Assembly (NCBI GenBank): GCA_017640785.1
Contig: JAEPPZ010000010.1
Span: 43,833 to 107,832, forward strand
Source of the DNA: Balneola sp.
GTDB lineage: Bacteria > Bacteroidota > Rhodothermia > Balneolales > Balneolaceae
Reading direction: 5' to 3'
DNA: 64,000 nt
The notes beneath the pieces were generated by a model, which worked only from the letters and a program-made list of their open reading frames with translations, ran no database searches and was not told the DNA's origin. The position numbers and the translations under genes were made by a program. Of the stretch, positions 8,925-18,951 are shown in pieces. Position 1 is the first letter of the stretch. The number at the start of each line of letters is the position of its first letter.

Positions 8925-10211
8925 TCAGGATTTGAGTTGATCTTTAAGGGCATCTACGAATCTGTCGAGTTCTTGGAGCGTGGTATACACATTGGGAGTA
9001 ACGCGTATTCCCTTGAATTGATCGTGATTGATAGGAGTGGTAATTATCCTGTAATCACGCCATAGGGCAGCGTTCAAATCATTTGGAGCAATGCCTTTTA
9101 GTTCAACAGTTGCAATTGCACAAGCGTATTTTGGATTTCTACTGGTATGTAACACAACGCGGTCGTTATCAATCAGCTGATCGATCCAGTAATCATTCAA
9201 GTATTTTAGACGGGCTTCTTTTCTGTCAGAACCAATGCCTTCGTGGAAAGTAAGTGCTTCACCAATCGCTAAATAGTTTGCAGCAGGATGTGTACCTATC
9301 TCTTCAAATTTCCGGATATTCTCATCCATGGTTTCAGGGGCAGCCATCATAGGCCAGAGATCTTTGATCTTATTTTTCCTTACATAAAGCATTCCTGTTC
9401 CGTGAGGAGCGAAAAGCCATTTATGAAGACTGGTGGTATAATAATCACAATCCAGGTCCTCTTGTTTGAAAGTAAAATGAGCAAAGGCATGAGCGCCATC
9501 CACAATAACAGGAATTCCTTTTGTGCGAGCCATTTGTACAACTTTTTTAACAGGCAGGATCTGTCCCGAAATATTAACAATATGGCTCATTAGAATGAGT
9601 TTGGTTTTCGGAGTGATATTTTGTTCAAACAGAGAGACGATCTCGTCATCATTTTCAGCCGGAACGGGAATACTGAATTGATTGAGTTTTATTCCTTCAC
9701 GACGTTCTCGCTGCTGAAATGTGGTGATCATTCTCGGGTAGTCCTGATCAGTAGTAAGAACTTCATCTCCTTTTTTAAGATCTATTCCCAGTTGGCAGAT
9801 CTGCAGACTTTCAGACGCATTACGAGTCAGAGCAATTTCTTCAGTATCCACACCAAACATTCTGGCTATTCTTTGGCGAACACCTTCACGTCTTGGTTCC
9901 AAAATCCGCCACATATTATAAACAGGTGCTTGATTGGAGAAGTCCAGATGTTTTTTCATAGCCGCTTGAACAAATTCAGGAGAAGGACTGACACCGCCAT
10001 TATTCAGATTTATGAGACTTCGATCTACGGTAAAAGCCTGCTGTACGGTAGCCCAGAAATCTTCATCTTTTGCTATATCAAAAGCTGATCCCGAAAACGA
10101 ATTCAGTTCTTCATAAAAAGAGTCAGAAAGCGGTTTGGTAAGAAAAGCGGTAGAAGCCAAAGCCAGTGCTCCGCCTGATATTTGATTAATAAACTGCTTA
10201 CGTGAACTCAT
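8925..10211 (-). CDS. Exported class V aminotransferase-fold PLP enzyme
   Basis: 428 residues. The N-terminus SSRKQFINQISGGALALASTAFL looks like a Tat-type leader with RK in place of RR. The rest is a class V (cysteine desulfurase/isopenicillin N epimerase-like) PLP fold: LNNGGVSPSP, SESLQICQLGI, VDGAHAFAHF with Asp238 for the pyridine nitrogen, and Schiff-base Lys264 in SLHKWLFAPHGTG. No active-site desulfurase cysteine loop is seen, so epimerase, lyase or kynureninase-like activity on an amino acid is more likely. Export would be unusual for a PLP enzyme, but this leader plus PLP pattern recurs in Bacteroidota. It is 93 bp upstream of yajC and may be separately transcribed. Confidence 0.85.
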   Translation of the reverse strand: MSSRKQFINQISGGALALASTAFLTKPLSDSFYEELNSFSGSAFDIAKDEDFWATVQQAFTVDRSLINLNNGGVSPSPEFVQAAMKKHLDFSNQAPVYNMWRILEPRREGVRQRIARMFGVDTEEIALTRNASESLQICQLGIDLKKGDEVLTTDQDYPRMITTFQQRERREGIKLNQFSIPVPAENDDEIVSLFEQNITPKTKLILMSHIVNISGQILPVKKVVQMARTKGIPVIVDGAHAFAHFTFKQEDLDCDYYTTSLHKWLFAPHGTGMLYVRKNKIKDLWPMMAAPETMDENIRKFEEIGTHPAANYLAIGEALTFHEGIGSDRKEARLKYLNDYWIDQLIDNDRVVLHTSRNPKYACAIATVELKGIAPNDLNAALWRDYRIITTPINHDQFKGIRVTPNVYTTLQELDRFVDALKDQLKS

Positions 10212-10278
10212 ACTTCCTCCAATAGTTTGTTACTGAGATTTAAAGATTGGGGGTTAAAAAAGCAAGGTATAAACAAAA

Positions 10279-10310
10279 AAAGGATGATATCCTCGGGAAT
10301 ATCATCCTTT
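10279..10310 (-). terminator. Rho-independent terminator after the YtxH gene
   Basis: A 12-bp perfect stem (AAAGGATGATAT and its complement) with loop 10291-10298. Read on the minus strand the stem is followed by a T-rich run, placing it 25 bp past the end of the YtxH gene. Confidence 0.85.
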
Positions 10311-10334
10311 AAATTCTATAATAAGAGAAAAGAA

Positions 10335-10640
10335 TTAGCTTTCTTTCACATCATCGATGCTTTCAAGAAGAGTCTCAGCTTCTTTGATGAGATCATCAGC
10401 TTTTTGTTTTGCTGATTGAACTACTTTATCGCCTTTGTCTTTTGCTTCGGAGATGAGTTGTTGTTTTTCTTCTCTAAGCTGGGCGATCAGATCATTAAGC
10501 TCATCTTTGTAGTTGCTTAGTTGATATGAAAGACGATTTCTGGTGTTCTTTCCGGTATCGGGAGCATAAAGAAGTGCTAAAACTGTTCCTGCTAATGCTC
10601 CTGTTAAAATGCCTGCAATAAAATTACCTGACTTGTTCAT
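10335..10640 (-). CDS. YtxH domain-containing protein
   Basis: 101 residues. An N-terminal glycine/alanine-rich hydrophobic segment (GNFIAGILTGALAGTVLALLYAP) is followed by DTGKNTRNRL, the YtxH signature, then a long charged amphipathic helix rich in Lys and Glu (about residues 35-100). YtxH proteins are small general-stress-associated membrane-anchored proteins without known biochemical activity. A second copy of the family occurs at 55378. Single-gene unit with its own terminator. Confidence 0.85.
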   Translation of the reverse strand: MNKSGNFIAGILTGALAGTVLALLYAPDTGKNTRNRLSYQLSNYKDELNDLIAQLREEKQQLISEAKDKGDKVVQSAKQKADDLIKEAETLLESIDDVKES

Positions 10641-10818
10641 AATAAAATCCTCAAATTAAAATTCTTTCTTTCTATCTATAACAAGAATAGCTATTCGTAG
10701 TTCCAATATCTATTGTTTCAGAAAAAAAACTATATAACTACATAAATAGGTGGTGATATTTTAAAATTTAATAGAAATGTTAGGAGGTGTATTTTTAAAA
10801 AACGATGGAGTAATTATT

Positions 10819-11118
10819 ATGAAACAGATAATTTTTATAACAGGAATATACATCTTGTTTTTAGGGTGCGCAGAATTGGGAACTGCGCTGTCACAAGTGA
10901 ATGAAGATATGGGCGCACAATGTGCTTTATATTTAGCTTCTACAGACGCGTATCACGAAGGGGAATATCACGAAGATACATCTTTTGAGATTGATGACGC
11001 ATGGGCTGATAGTCAAGCAGATTACTACGCCAGTTTACGCCGGTTTGATATATATTTTGGAACTTCTCCTGAAGGAAATAAATATAGATTTCGCGTTTAT
11101 TGCGGCAGATACCACTAG
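10819..11118 (+). CDS. Small hypothetical lipoprotein
   Basis: 99 residues from ATG 10819, chosen over an in-frame upstream start at 10777 because it gives a clean lipoprotein leader (MKQIIFITGIYILFLGC, Cys17 lipobox) with GATGGAG 10 bp upstream. The mature part is acidic and aromatic (EGEYHEDTSFEIDDAWADS) and ends in YRFRVYCGRYH. I do not recognise the family. Its stop codon overlaps the stop of the convergent RND pump gene by 4 bp, sharing the bases CTAG. Confidence 0.6.
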   Translation: MKQIIFITGIYILFLGCAELGTALSQVNEDMGAQCALYLASTDAYHEGEYHEDTSFEIDDAWADSQADYYASLRRFDIYFGTSPEGNKYRFRVYCGRYH

Positions 11119-14100
11119 CCAGTAGCGACTTCTATTTTTTTATTCTTTTCTTTCTTAGAAAACAAAGATCCAATCCAGTTAATAACTTGTTTAAATCCAA
11201 CCGAAATGGAAGGAGTTATAAACAGAGTAAAGATCACACCAAAGGCTAATCCGCCGATCACGGTTTTAGCAAGTGGAGACCAAATTTCTGCACCGGCACC
11301 TAACTCAAGAGAAAGCGGAATCATTGAACAGATAGTGGTTATTGCTGTTAGCAAAATGGGTCGCATTCTTCTTTTACAAGCATAAATTATTCCATCAAGG
11401 AACTCTGAACCTTTATTCAAATCAAAAGCCATACCTCTTGTTTTCAAATGCATGTAATCCACAAGTACAATTCCATTATTTACAATAATACCGACTAACA
11501 TAAATAATCCGATATTTCCGGTGGTACTTAGCGGATTTCCAACTATATACAGAGAGAACAAAGCCCCAAAAAGAGCCATAGGAATACATAACCAGATCAC
11601 AAAGGGGTCACGGAAGTTTTCGAAAAGGGAAGCCATGATCATGAACATCAATACTAGAGCGGCTAAACCTGCAAACAGAAACTGCTGAGCACCTTGTTGA
11701 GCTTCCTGAGTTGCTCCGGTAAATTCATAGCGATAACCTTCAGGCATTACCACTTCATTTGTGATAAAATTAGTAATGAGTTTACGGTATTCGTTGGCGT
11801 CATCAGTAAATTGAATGCTGACATCGAGTAAAATTTCTCTGTTTCTTTTCTGATAGGAATCCACTCCTTTAGTTTCAACAAACTCACCAACCGCGACTAC
11901 AGGCACGCGTTGATCTTCATATTGGAGCACCTCAAGATCAAAGAGATCTTCTCTGGATTTGAGAGCGGTTTTAGCAGTTCGAATTTCTATTGGAATCTCA
12001 CGTCCATCCGCTCTGAAATACCCGGCTTGGTTACCCAATGTCTGAGTACGCAATGCATTAGCAACCTGACTGATACTTGAATTAAGTAAACCGACTCGGT
12101 TTCTGTCTAACACAAATTGCATTTCCGGAGTTGGATCAGTTCGTCCGTTATCGACCTGAATAATATTCGGATCATCAAGCAATTTGTCTTCTATTGATTT
12201 GGAAATTTTAAGCAATTCTTCCATTTCAGGACCAATGAGGCTTAGTCTGATGGATCCGCCTCCAGATCTGAACCCTCTTCCACCAAAGCGTAATCCTCCA
12301 CCTTCCACAGAAGCCCGGATGGTTACTCCCGGAGCGGTTAACTCTTGTCGGAGAGCTGCTGCAAGTTCACTACTGGTAATATCTCTTTCTTCAAGGGGAA
12401 CAAGTTTGAGTGTAAAACTTCCTCGGTTGGTTTGCTCGGTAAACCGGCTTCTTCCAATTGAAGAAACAACGGTTTCGATCTCCGGTTTTTGCAACAGCTG
12501 TGCTTCAAAACCCTTCATCACTTCCACTGTTTTAACCAAACGGGTTCCCTCTGTTAAGGTCACATTTACATCTACTTCTCCCGAATCTGTTTCAGGAAAT
12601 CCTTCCTTATCAATTCCCTGATAAATAAATACAGTTCCAAATAATATACCGATCAGTGCTAATCCGGGTATCCATTTATGAAGGAGTAGCCAGCTCAACA
12701 CTTTACCATAGCCATTTTCCAATTTATGGATCGCTTTAAACATGAAATTTCTTTTATTGAACATCTCAGAGTCCAATACCAAAACAGATAAAACGGGTAC
12801 TAAGACAATGGAACAAATAAAGGAGATTGCGATCGCAAAGCTTATAGTAAGCGCAAATTCTTTAAAGAAAATTCCCTGAATTCCGCTGATCAGTGTGATA
12901 GGGATAAATACTCCAAGAGTTGTAAGGGTAGAACCCAGAAGAGGACCTACCACTTCATTAGTACCTGTAAGAGCAGCATCAAATTTACTTAATCCATCTT
13001 CTAACTTTCTGGCAACACTTTCTGCTACTACGATGGCATTATCAACTAATAGTCCGATCGCGAGAGCTAATGCAGAAATGGTAAAAATATTCAGAGTAAG
13101 ATCGGCTGCATACATAGTTGCAAAACTGGCAGCGATAGAAACAGGAATGGAAGTGGCTACAACTAAAGAAATTCTCCACCCGCCCATAAATATCAGGATC
13201 ACAAAAATAACCACTACAAGTGCTATTACTGAAGATTGAGAAAGATTATTGATAGAGTCCTCAATAGACTGGCCTTCGTCAGAAAGTATTCTGAGTTCCA
13301 CGCCGGGGGGAAGAATTTCATTGATCCCGGGAACAGCTTCTTCAACAGCTTTTACTACATCAAGGGTGTTGGCGTCAGAGTTTTTTTGTATCTCAATAGA
13401 AACACTGTTATTTCCGTTTACATTTACCAAACTGGTAACTTCTGTAAAACCATCAGAAACATCCGCTACGTCTTCAACTCTGATCGGAATGCCATTATCT
13501 GAAACTTTTATAATGGTTTTTTTTATTTGTTCAACATCTTCGTATAACGACTGAGCTCGTACACTGTAGCTGATATTCTGGGTTACAACATTTCCAATCG
13601 GCAGCTGTACGTTATTTGAACTTATTGCACTTTCCAGATCCTGAGGTACAATATTGTGTTGAGCCAGGCTCATTGGTGATACATCTACATAAATTCTTCT
13701 TTCGAGTCCGCCACGTGTGTCTGCTGAAGCCAAACCTACAATTCGTTCCAGTCTTGGTTCCACAAGTTCTATTGCTAGTTCACGTAACTCATCCAATCCT
13801 CTTAAGCCAGAGTTAATGCTTAATTGCATGATTGGTCTGCTTTCCGGATCAAACTGAAAGATAGCAGGTGCCCGAGCCTGAGCAGGTAGATCAGCTCGAA
13901 TCTGATCGATAGCTTTTTGGACTTTTAGTTCCGTTTTTCGGATGTCAGTTCCTTCAAAAAGTCGTAAAATTACAAATGCACTTCCACGACTTACACGGGC
14001 TTCCAACGATTCAATTCCTTCGATGGCAGAAACGGCTCCTTCAATCGGAGTTACTATAAGTCGGTCGATGTCTTCCGGAGCTACATTCTGGTATCCTGAC

Positions 14101-14252
14101 GAGATCGCCAAAACCGGAATATTAAGAGAAGGGAAAAGGGTAACTCTTAAATTCGTAAGTGAAAAAACACCAAATCCTACTACGATCAGTGTACACATGA
14201 TCACAGTGATTGGTCGGTTTAAAATACCACCGGTAAGATTGAACTTTTTCAT
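11115..14252 (-). CDS. RND efflux pump subunit (HAE1-type), VDN variant
   Basis: 1045 residues, full-length AcrB/MdtC-like transporter with twelve expected membrane helices and two large periplasmic loops. The TM4 proton-relay motif reads GLLVDNAIVVAES with Asp404-Asn405, where AcrB has two Asp residues; GNIGLFMLVGIIVNNGIVLVDYM marks TM10. A glycine-rich stretch (GGGLRFGGRGFRSGGGS, about 665-681) sits in the porter domain. Expected to export drugs, detergents or lipids with the adaptor at 17380. It overlaps the paired pump gene upstream by 4 bp, so translation is coupled. Ends by overlapping the stop of the small lipoprotein gene. Confidence 0.93.
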   Translation of the reverse strand: MKKFNLTGGILNRPITVIMCTLIVVGFGVFSLTNLRVTLFPSLNIPVLAISSGYQNVAPEDIDRLIVTPIEGAVSAIEGIESLEARVSRGSAFVILRLFEGTDIRKTELKVQKAIDQIRADLPAQARAPAIFQFDPESRPIMQLSINSGLRGLDELRELAIELVEPRLERIVGLASADTRGGLERRIYVDVSPMSLAQHNIVPQDLESAISSNNVQLPIGNVVTQNISYSVRAQSLYEDVEQIKKTIIKVSDNGIPIRVEDVADVSDGFTEVTSLVNVNGNNSVSIEIQKNSDANTLDVVKAVEEAVPGINEILPPGVELRILSDEGQSIEDSINNLSQSSVIALVVVIFVILIFMGGWRISLVVATSIPVSIAASFATMYAADLTLNIFTISALALAIGLLVDNAIVVAESVARKLEDGLSKFDAALTGTNEVVGPLLGSTLTTLGVFIPITLISGIQGIFFKEFALTISFAIAISFICSIVLVPVLSVLVLDSEMFNKRNFMFKAIHKLENGYGKVLSWLLLHKWIPGLALIGILFGTVFIYQGIDKEGFPETDSGEVDVNVTLTEGTRLVKTVEVMKGFEAQLLQKPEIETVVSSIGRSRFTEQTNRGSFTLKLVPLEERDITSSELAAALRQELTAPGVTIRASVEGGGLRFGGRGFRSGGGSIRLSLIGPEMEELLKISKSIEDKLLDDPNIIQVDNGRTDPTPEMQFVLDRNRVGLLNSSISQVANALRTQTLGNQAGYFRADGREIPIEIRTAKTALKSREDLFDLEVLQYEDQRVPVVAVGEFVETKGVDSYQKRNREILLDVSIQFTDDANEYRKLITNFITNEVVMPEGYRYEFTGATQEAQQGAQQFLFAGLAALVLMFMIMASLFENFRDPFVIWLCIPMALFGALFSLYIVGNPLSTTGNIGLFMLVGIIVNNGIVLVDYMHLKTRGMAFDLNKGSEFLDGIIYACKRRMRPILLTAITTICSMIPLSLELGAGAEIWSPLAKTVIGGLAFGVIFTLFITPSISVGFKQVINWIGSLFSKKEKNKKIEVATG

Positions 14253-17200
14253 GATAGGACCTCATTTTTTTCCAAAAGCGGATCAGTTTTATGAACAGCA
14301 TCAAATCCAAGGTTGTCAACACCTCTGTTAATCAGATTATAAACGCTGGGTACAACAAAAAGCATTAAAATGGTTGACATGGTTAAACCACCGATCACTG
14401 TTCTGGCCATTGGGCTCCAAGTTTCAGAACCGGATCCTAATTCCAGAGCAAGTGGAACCATGGATAAAATGGTAGTGAGAGCAGTCATCAATATCGGGCG
14501 AAGACGACGTGTAGCACCCTTAACAATAGCTTCATGACGATCAATGCCTCTGGCTTGTAAAATTTTGATGTAATCGATCATTACAATTCCATTATTTACA
14601 ACAATTCCCGAAAGCAAGATGAGTCCTACCATGGAAGTTACACTGATCGCCGTTCCGGTAATTCCAAGAATGATCAAAACACCTGACAGCGCTAAAGGAA
14701 TAGTAAAAATGATTATAAATGGCTCAATCAGGCTTTCAAACTGAGAAGCCATAACCATGTAAGTCAGGATTCCGGCTATAGCAAAAGCGATAAGCAAGAA
14801 ATTAAATGACTCGGCTTGTTCTTCTGCTGAACCTGCTAATGCATAACGATATCCATCAGGCCATTCAACTTCATCAAGAATTTCACGGGCTTCAGCGCTG
14901 GCTGTTTTAAGATCCACACCATCCAACTCAGTTAAGATCTCCACCACTCTTTCTTGATTGATTCGAGTCACATTTGTTGGGCCGGTATAACGTTCTATTC
15001 TGGCAAGGGATCTGAGTGGTAACCATTCACCAGCCGGAGTTTGAATTTGTATGTTTTCCAGATCTGTAGAGGCAGCTTTTTGTTTGGGATCCAATTCTAC
15101 CTTTACTTCAAATTCCACACCCTGATCTACAAAACTTGTTGCAATATTTCCCTGAACAGCATCACTTAAAGCAGTGGCAACCTGATTAGTATTCATCCCA
15201 ACCAGGGCAATACGCTCTCTGTCTAGTACCAACCGAAGTTCAGGTCGGCCCTGATCGGCAGTACTGTAAGCACTTACTACGCCATCGATTTGGGTGATCT
15301 TTTCTTTTACACCATCCGATAAATTCTTCTTTACCTCAGCATCAAATCCAAATATCTGAACAATAAGCCCATTTTCGCCATCAGGACTTAACGGATCCTG
15401 AATAGTTTCCTGAATACTGACACCCGGTACGATCTCCAGTTTTTTGAGCAGATCACTCACTACTTCAAACTGTGTACGACTTCGTTCATCTTTTGGAACC
15501 AATTCAACACGAACGGCACCTGTGAATCCGCCGGGATTATCGGCTCCCTCAATTCCATCTTTGTCTCCATAATCTGAAACTATGATCCTGGCTTCTGGTA
15601 CTTCCTTCATGATAATACTTTCTACCTGACCGATAGAACGCTCCAACTCAAGCAAACTAACGCCTGCTTCTCTCGTTACTTCCAGATTAAATGCGTTTTC
15701 ATCAACTCGTGGGAAAAACTCACCACCAAGCATATTAAAGATCGGCAGGGTAGCAACAAAAAATACAATTGCAACCAGCACAACAAGTCCGCTTTTGTGA
15801 AGAGCTTTGTCAAGTTTTTCGGAATACCATTCTTCGAGTTTATTCAGAAGATCACTGAAGAAATTGGCGACTTTATTTGTTGCTTCAATAGATAATTCCC
15901 CATCCTTATAGAATTGAGAAGTCATCATTGGAATTAGTGTAAGAGCCACCAATGAAGAAACCGATAGTGAAAAGGAAATAGTTAATGCCAGATCTCTGAA
16001 AAGAAATCCTGCGATACCGGGCACAAATAAGATTGGCAGAAATACAACCAAGGTGGTCAAGGTTGATATCACCACAGGCACGGCTACTTCTTTAGCACCC
16101 ATGATAGCAGCGTCTTTACGTCCTTTGCCTTCTTCACGGAATCTAAAAATGTTTTCAAGTACTACTACGGCATCATCCACTACCAATCCAACTGCAAGGG
16201 TTAAACCCGAAAGTGAAATGATATTCAAACTCAGATCAGCAAAGTCCATCACAGCAAATGTTGTAACAATAGATACAGGAATGGAGATCGCAATTATAAG
16301 AGCAGACCGACCACTTCTAAGAAAAGCCAGCAGAATAAGAACTACCAGAATTATAGCTTGAACGCCGGTTAATAATAGATTCTCAATAGACTGCTTAATG
16401 AATTCTGCTTTGTTTGTGAGAACTTCAACTTGTACATCTGCAGGTAGGCTTTTTTTGATCTCTTCCAGGTTTTCAATCACTGCTTCTGCTGCTACTACTA
16501 CATTTGCATCACTCTGACGATATACATTGATAATGACACCATCTTCTCCATCCACACGCACATTTCCTATTGGTTGTGCGATGCCATCTTCAACTTCTGC
16601 TACGTCTCTCAAAAAGAGTGACTGTCCATTTCTGGTGGCTACTACTGTATTTTTGATTTGCTCAACGCTTTTCAATTCCCCCATTGTGCGGAGCGAGTAA
16701 ACCGTATTACCTTCTGTAAGCTGACCTGCAGGTACCTGAATGTTTTCAGCACTTAGTCTGGATGAAATTTGTGCAATCGTAAGGTTATACAACCGCATTT
16801 TTTCATTATCTATAACTACATTGATCTGTCTTTCAAGTCCACCTGAAGTTTCTGCTGAAGCAATGCCATTTACTCTTTCTATGCGTTGTTCCAGGATTTG
16901 TGTAGCATAAGTTCTAAGGTCGCGAGAACTTCGCGCTTCAGAAGTCAACGCCAATACAATGATAGGTTCCTGATTGGGATCATAACTGAATACCAACGGA
17001 GTTTCTGCGTCTCTTGGGATAGATCTTTCAATTGAACCTAACTGTTTACGAACATCATTTTCAGCTTCATAAAGATCGGTTCCCCAATTAAAGTTCAATT
17101 TTACTACAGAAGCACCTTGGCTGGAAAGAGAACGAACTCTTTTAATACCGCTGATACTTCCCACATTTTCTTCAATCGGTCTAGTGATCAATGTCTCCAT

Positions 17201-17377
17201 ATCTTCCGGAGCCACACCTTCATAACCTGTAAAAATAGTTATGGTTGGGAAGCTTACATCTGGATAAAGGTTCAAACGAAGTTGAAGTACACCAAATATC
17301 CCAAACCCAATTAAGATCAGGCTTGTCATTAAAAAGGTAATAGGCCTGTCTACAGCCAGTTTTGAAAGTCCGCCCAT
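14249..17377 (-). CDS. RND efflux pump subunit (HAE1-type), VDD variant
   Basis: 1042 residues, AcrB/MdtB-like. The N-terminus LAVDRPITFLMTSLILIGFGIFG is TM1; TM4 holds the intact proton-relay pair Asp401-Asp402 in GLVVDDAVVVLENIF; TM10-11 contain SMVGLILLSGIVVNNGIVMIDY. It is the middle gene of the operon adaptor-pump-pump, 2 bp after the adaptor stop and overlapping the next pump by 4 bp. Two unequal pump genes behind one adaptor resemble MdtABC, where the pumps form a heterotrimer; heteromer formation here is inference. Confidence 0.93.
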   Translation of the reverse strand: MGGLSKLAVDRPITFLMTSLILIGFGIFGVLQLRLNLYPDVSFPTITIFTGYEGVAPEDMETLITRPIEENVGSISGIKRVRSLSSQGASVVKLNFNWGTDLYEAENDVRKQLGSIERSIPRDAETPLVFSYDPNQEPIIVLALTSEARSSRDLRTYATQILEQRIERVNGIASAETSGGLERQINVVIDNEKMRLYNLTIAQISSRLSAENIQVPAGQLTEGNTVYSLRTMGELKSVEQIKNTVVATRNGQSLFLRDVAEVEDGIAQPIGNVRVDGEDGVIINVYRQSDANVVVAAEAVIENLEEIKKSLPADVQVEVLTNKAEFIKQSIENLLLTGVQAIILVVLILLAFLRSGRSALIIAISIPVSIVTTFAVMDFADLSLNIISLSGLTLAVGLVVDDAVVVLENIFRFREEGKGRKDAAIMGAKEVAVPVVISTLTTLVVFLPILFVPGIAGFLFRDLALTISFSLSVSSLVALTLIPMMTSQFYKDGELSIEATNKVANFFSDLLNKLEEWYSEKLDKALHKSGLVVLVAIVFFVATLPIFNMLGGEFFPRVDENAFNLEVTREAGVSLLELERSIGQVESIIMKEVPEARIIVSDYGDKDGIEGADNPGGFTGAVRVELVPKDERSRTQFEVVSDLLKKLEIVPGVSIQETIQDPLSPDGENGLIVQIFGFDAEVKKNLSDGVKEKITQIDGVVSAYSTADQGRPELRLVLDRERIALVGMNTNQVATALSDAVQGNIATSFVDQGVEFEVKVELDPKQKAASTDLENIQIQTPAGEWLPLRSLARIERYTGPTNVTRINQERVVEILTELDGVDLKTASAEAREILDEVEWPDGYRYALAGSAEEQAESFNFLLIAFAIAGILTYMVMASQFESLIEPFIIIFTIPLALSGVLIILGITGTAISVTSMVGLILLSGIVVNNGIVMIDYIKILQARGIDRHEAIVKGATRRLRPILMTALTTILSMVPLALELGSGSETWSPMARTVIGGLTMSTILMLFVVPSVYNLINRGVDNLGFDAVHKTDPLLEKNEVLS

Positions 17378-17379
17378 TT

Positions 17380-18774
17380 TTAATTCCCTGAAGCGTTAGC
17401 AGTTCTTAGGCTATCCATGTAAGCGCGTCTGTCTTCCTGGCTCATATTTTGTAGTCTCTGTCTCATTTTTGCTTGGTCTTCTTCGCTCATATTTTGGAAG
17501 GGATTTCCGCCTTGTCCGGGCCTGCCGCCACCTTGTCGAGCTTGTCTGTTTTGACCATTACGAGCTTGATTGTCACCAGCCACTTGTTGCTGCTGGGGAG
17601 ATTGAAAGTCAGAACCGGATGCTACTCTTATAGATCCGCGATCCTGAAGACTTTGCTGGCCTGTTATAATGATTTTATCACCGGGATTTAACCCTGAAAG
17701 CACCTCAATTCTGTCTCCTTGCTCAATTCCTAATTCTAAAGTTCTGAGTCGAGCAACAGAATCACCTTGAGATACAAAAACAGAATAGGTTCGTTGAAGT
17801 TGAATAGTATTTGATTCAGGCTCTACAATAGTTTCAACTTTTTCAACCATCGCGCTTCTTGGAATTACAATAGCCCGATCTTTGGTCACGATACTGATTA
17901 CATTTTCAGTGAGTACTCCGGGATAGATATTCGGTCCAATTTCTGTAAGTGTGATCACCACTTCGCCGAGACCGGTGGTAGCATCAAGCTGCGGGCTTTT
18001 ACGGGAAACGACTCCGTTAGCTGATGTCTCTCTTTCGTTCGATACTCTGAGATTAACTTCCTGACCTATCTTAACAGCTTTCCAATCCTGAACAGGAAGG
18101 TATATTCGTGTTTCATACCCAACAAGATTAGCAACCTCAAAAAGGGTTTGTCCGGCACTTGCGATATCTCCTTCGGCACCGGTTCTGGAAATTACAACTC
18201 CACGTACAGGAGAACGAACTTCCGTGTTATTGAAATTTTCCTGAGCTTGTGTAACTGAAGCTACAGCTGTTTGATACTGAGAAACACTGTTGCGATAGGT
18301 CGCAAAAGCGTTATCAAATTCAGCCTGACTTATTGCATTAGACTCAAGTAATCTTTGTTGACGTGCAAACTGAGTGCTGTCGCGTTCAATGGCTACTTTG
18401 CTTTGCTCCAATTGTGCTTTTGCTTGCTGAAGCTGATCTTTGAAAGTAGCGTCATATATTTTGGCAAGTATCTGACCCTGACGAACTGTATCACCTAAGT
18501 CAGCATAAAGTTTAACAATACGGTTACTTACTTGAGGATTGATAGCAACTACATCCTGAGCTTTTATTGTACCAAAAGATTTGACTTGTTCTGAAATAGT
18601 TTGACGAGTTACCGGTTCTGTTTCTACACTGGTTACCCGGTCTCCGCCAAATCCGCCGCCACCCCAACCATTAAATTGTGCGTTTTGTGCCGGATTGGAA
18701 TCTTCGGCGTCACTACCGCATCCGATTAGTGTTAGTGATAAAAGTAAAACTGCAGATAAAGTAAGTTTGGTCAC
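17380..18774 (-). CDS. RND efflux periplasmic adaptor (membrane fusion) lipoprotein
   Basis: 464 residues. Leader MTKLTLSAVLLLSLTLIGC gives a lipobox Cys19. Then the MFP order: beta-barrel/lipoyl half (SFGTIKAQDVVAINPQVSNRIVKLYADLGDTVRQGQ), an alpha-helical hairpin rich in Gln/Ala (about 110-175), second lipoyl half (VRSPVRGVVISRTGAEGDIASAGQ), beta-barrel and membrane-proximal domain. The last 75 residues are an unusual low-complexity tail rich in Gln, Gly, Arg and Asn with two NMSEEDQ/NMSQEDR-like repeats. Links the two downstream pumps to an outer-membrane channel; no TolC-like gene is in the operon. A palindromic operator candidate lies 65 bp upstream. Confidence 0.93.
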   Translation of the reverse strand: MTKLTLSAVLLLSLTLIGCGSDAEDSNPAQNAQFNGWGGGGFGGDRVTSVETEPVTRQTISEQVKSFGTIKAQDVVAINPQVSNRIVKLYADLGDTVRQGQILAKIYDATFKDQLQQAKAQLEQSKVAIERDSTQFARQQRLLESNAISQAEFDNAFATYRNSVSQYQTAVASVTQAQENFNNTEVRSPVRGVVISRTGAEGDIASAGQTLFEVANLVGYETRIYLPVQDWKAVKIGQEVNLRVSNERETSANGVVSRKSPQLDATTGLGEVVITLTEIGPNIYPGVLTENVISIVTKDRAIVIPRSAMVEKVETIVEPESNTIQLQRTYSVFVSQGDSVARLRTLELGIEQGDRIEVLSGLNPGDKIIITGQQSLQDRGSIRVASGSDFQSPQQQQVAGDNQARNGQNRQARQGGGRPGQGGNPFQNMSEEDQAKMRQRLQNMSQEDRRAYMDSLRTANASGN

Positions 18775-18838
18775 GTCCGTAAAAGTTATTTTAATTTGTG
18801 GATTTATAGACAGTAAAGTTCGCTATTTAGTTCATGGC

Positions 18839-18857
18839 TTACATAGCGGCTATGTAA
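18839..18857. promoter_or_regulatory. Palindromic operator candidate upstream of the RND operon
   Basis: TTACATAGC-G-GCTATGTAA: 9-bp perfect arms around one central base, in the 177-bp divergent gap between the adaptor gene and the transaldolase gene. Size and symmetry fit a TetR-type dimer site. No regulator gene is adjacent. Confidence 0.45.
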
Positions 18858-18951
18858 AAAGAAGCAACATAAATATGGTTTTACATAATGATTAGGATGC
18901 TTCGATTTCGTATGTTTAGGCGACAAAACTTCAACAAACTCTCACTACCGA

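Noticed and set aside
12184..13554. Several plus-strand ORFs inside the RND pump gene
   Set aside because: They are antisense shadows of a long, well conserved coding frame.
14249..17377. Heavy-metal (CzcA-type) RND pump
   Set aside because: Two different pumps with one adaptor and the VDD/VDN motifs fit the HAE1 multidrug branch; no metal-binding His/Met clusters or CzcBCD genes are seen.
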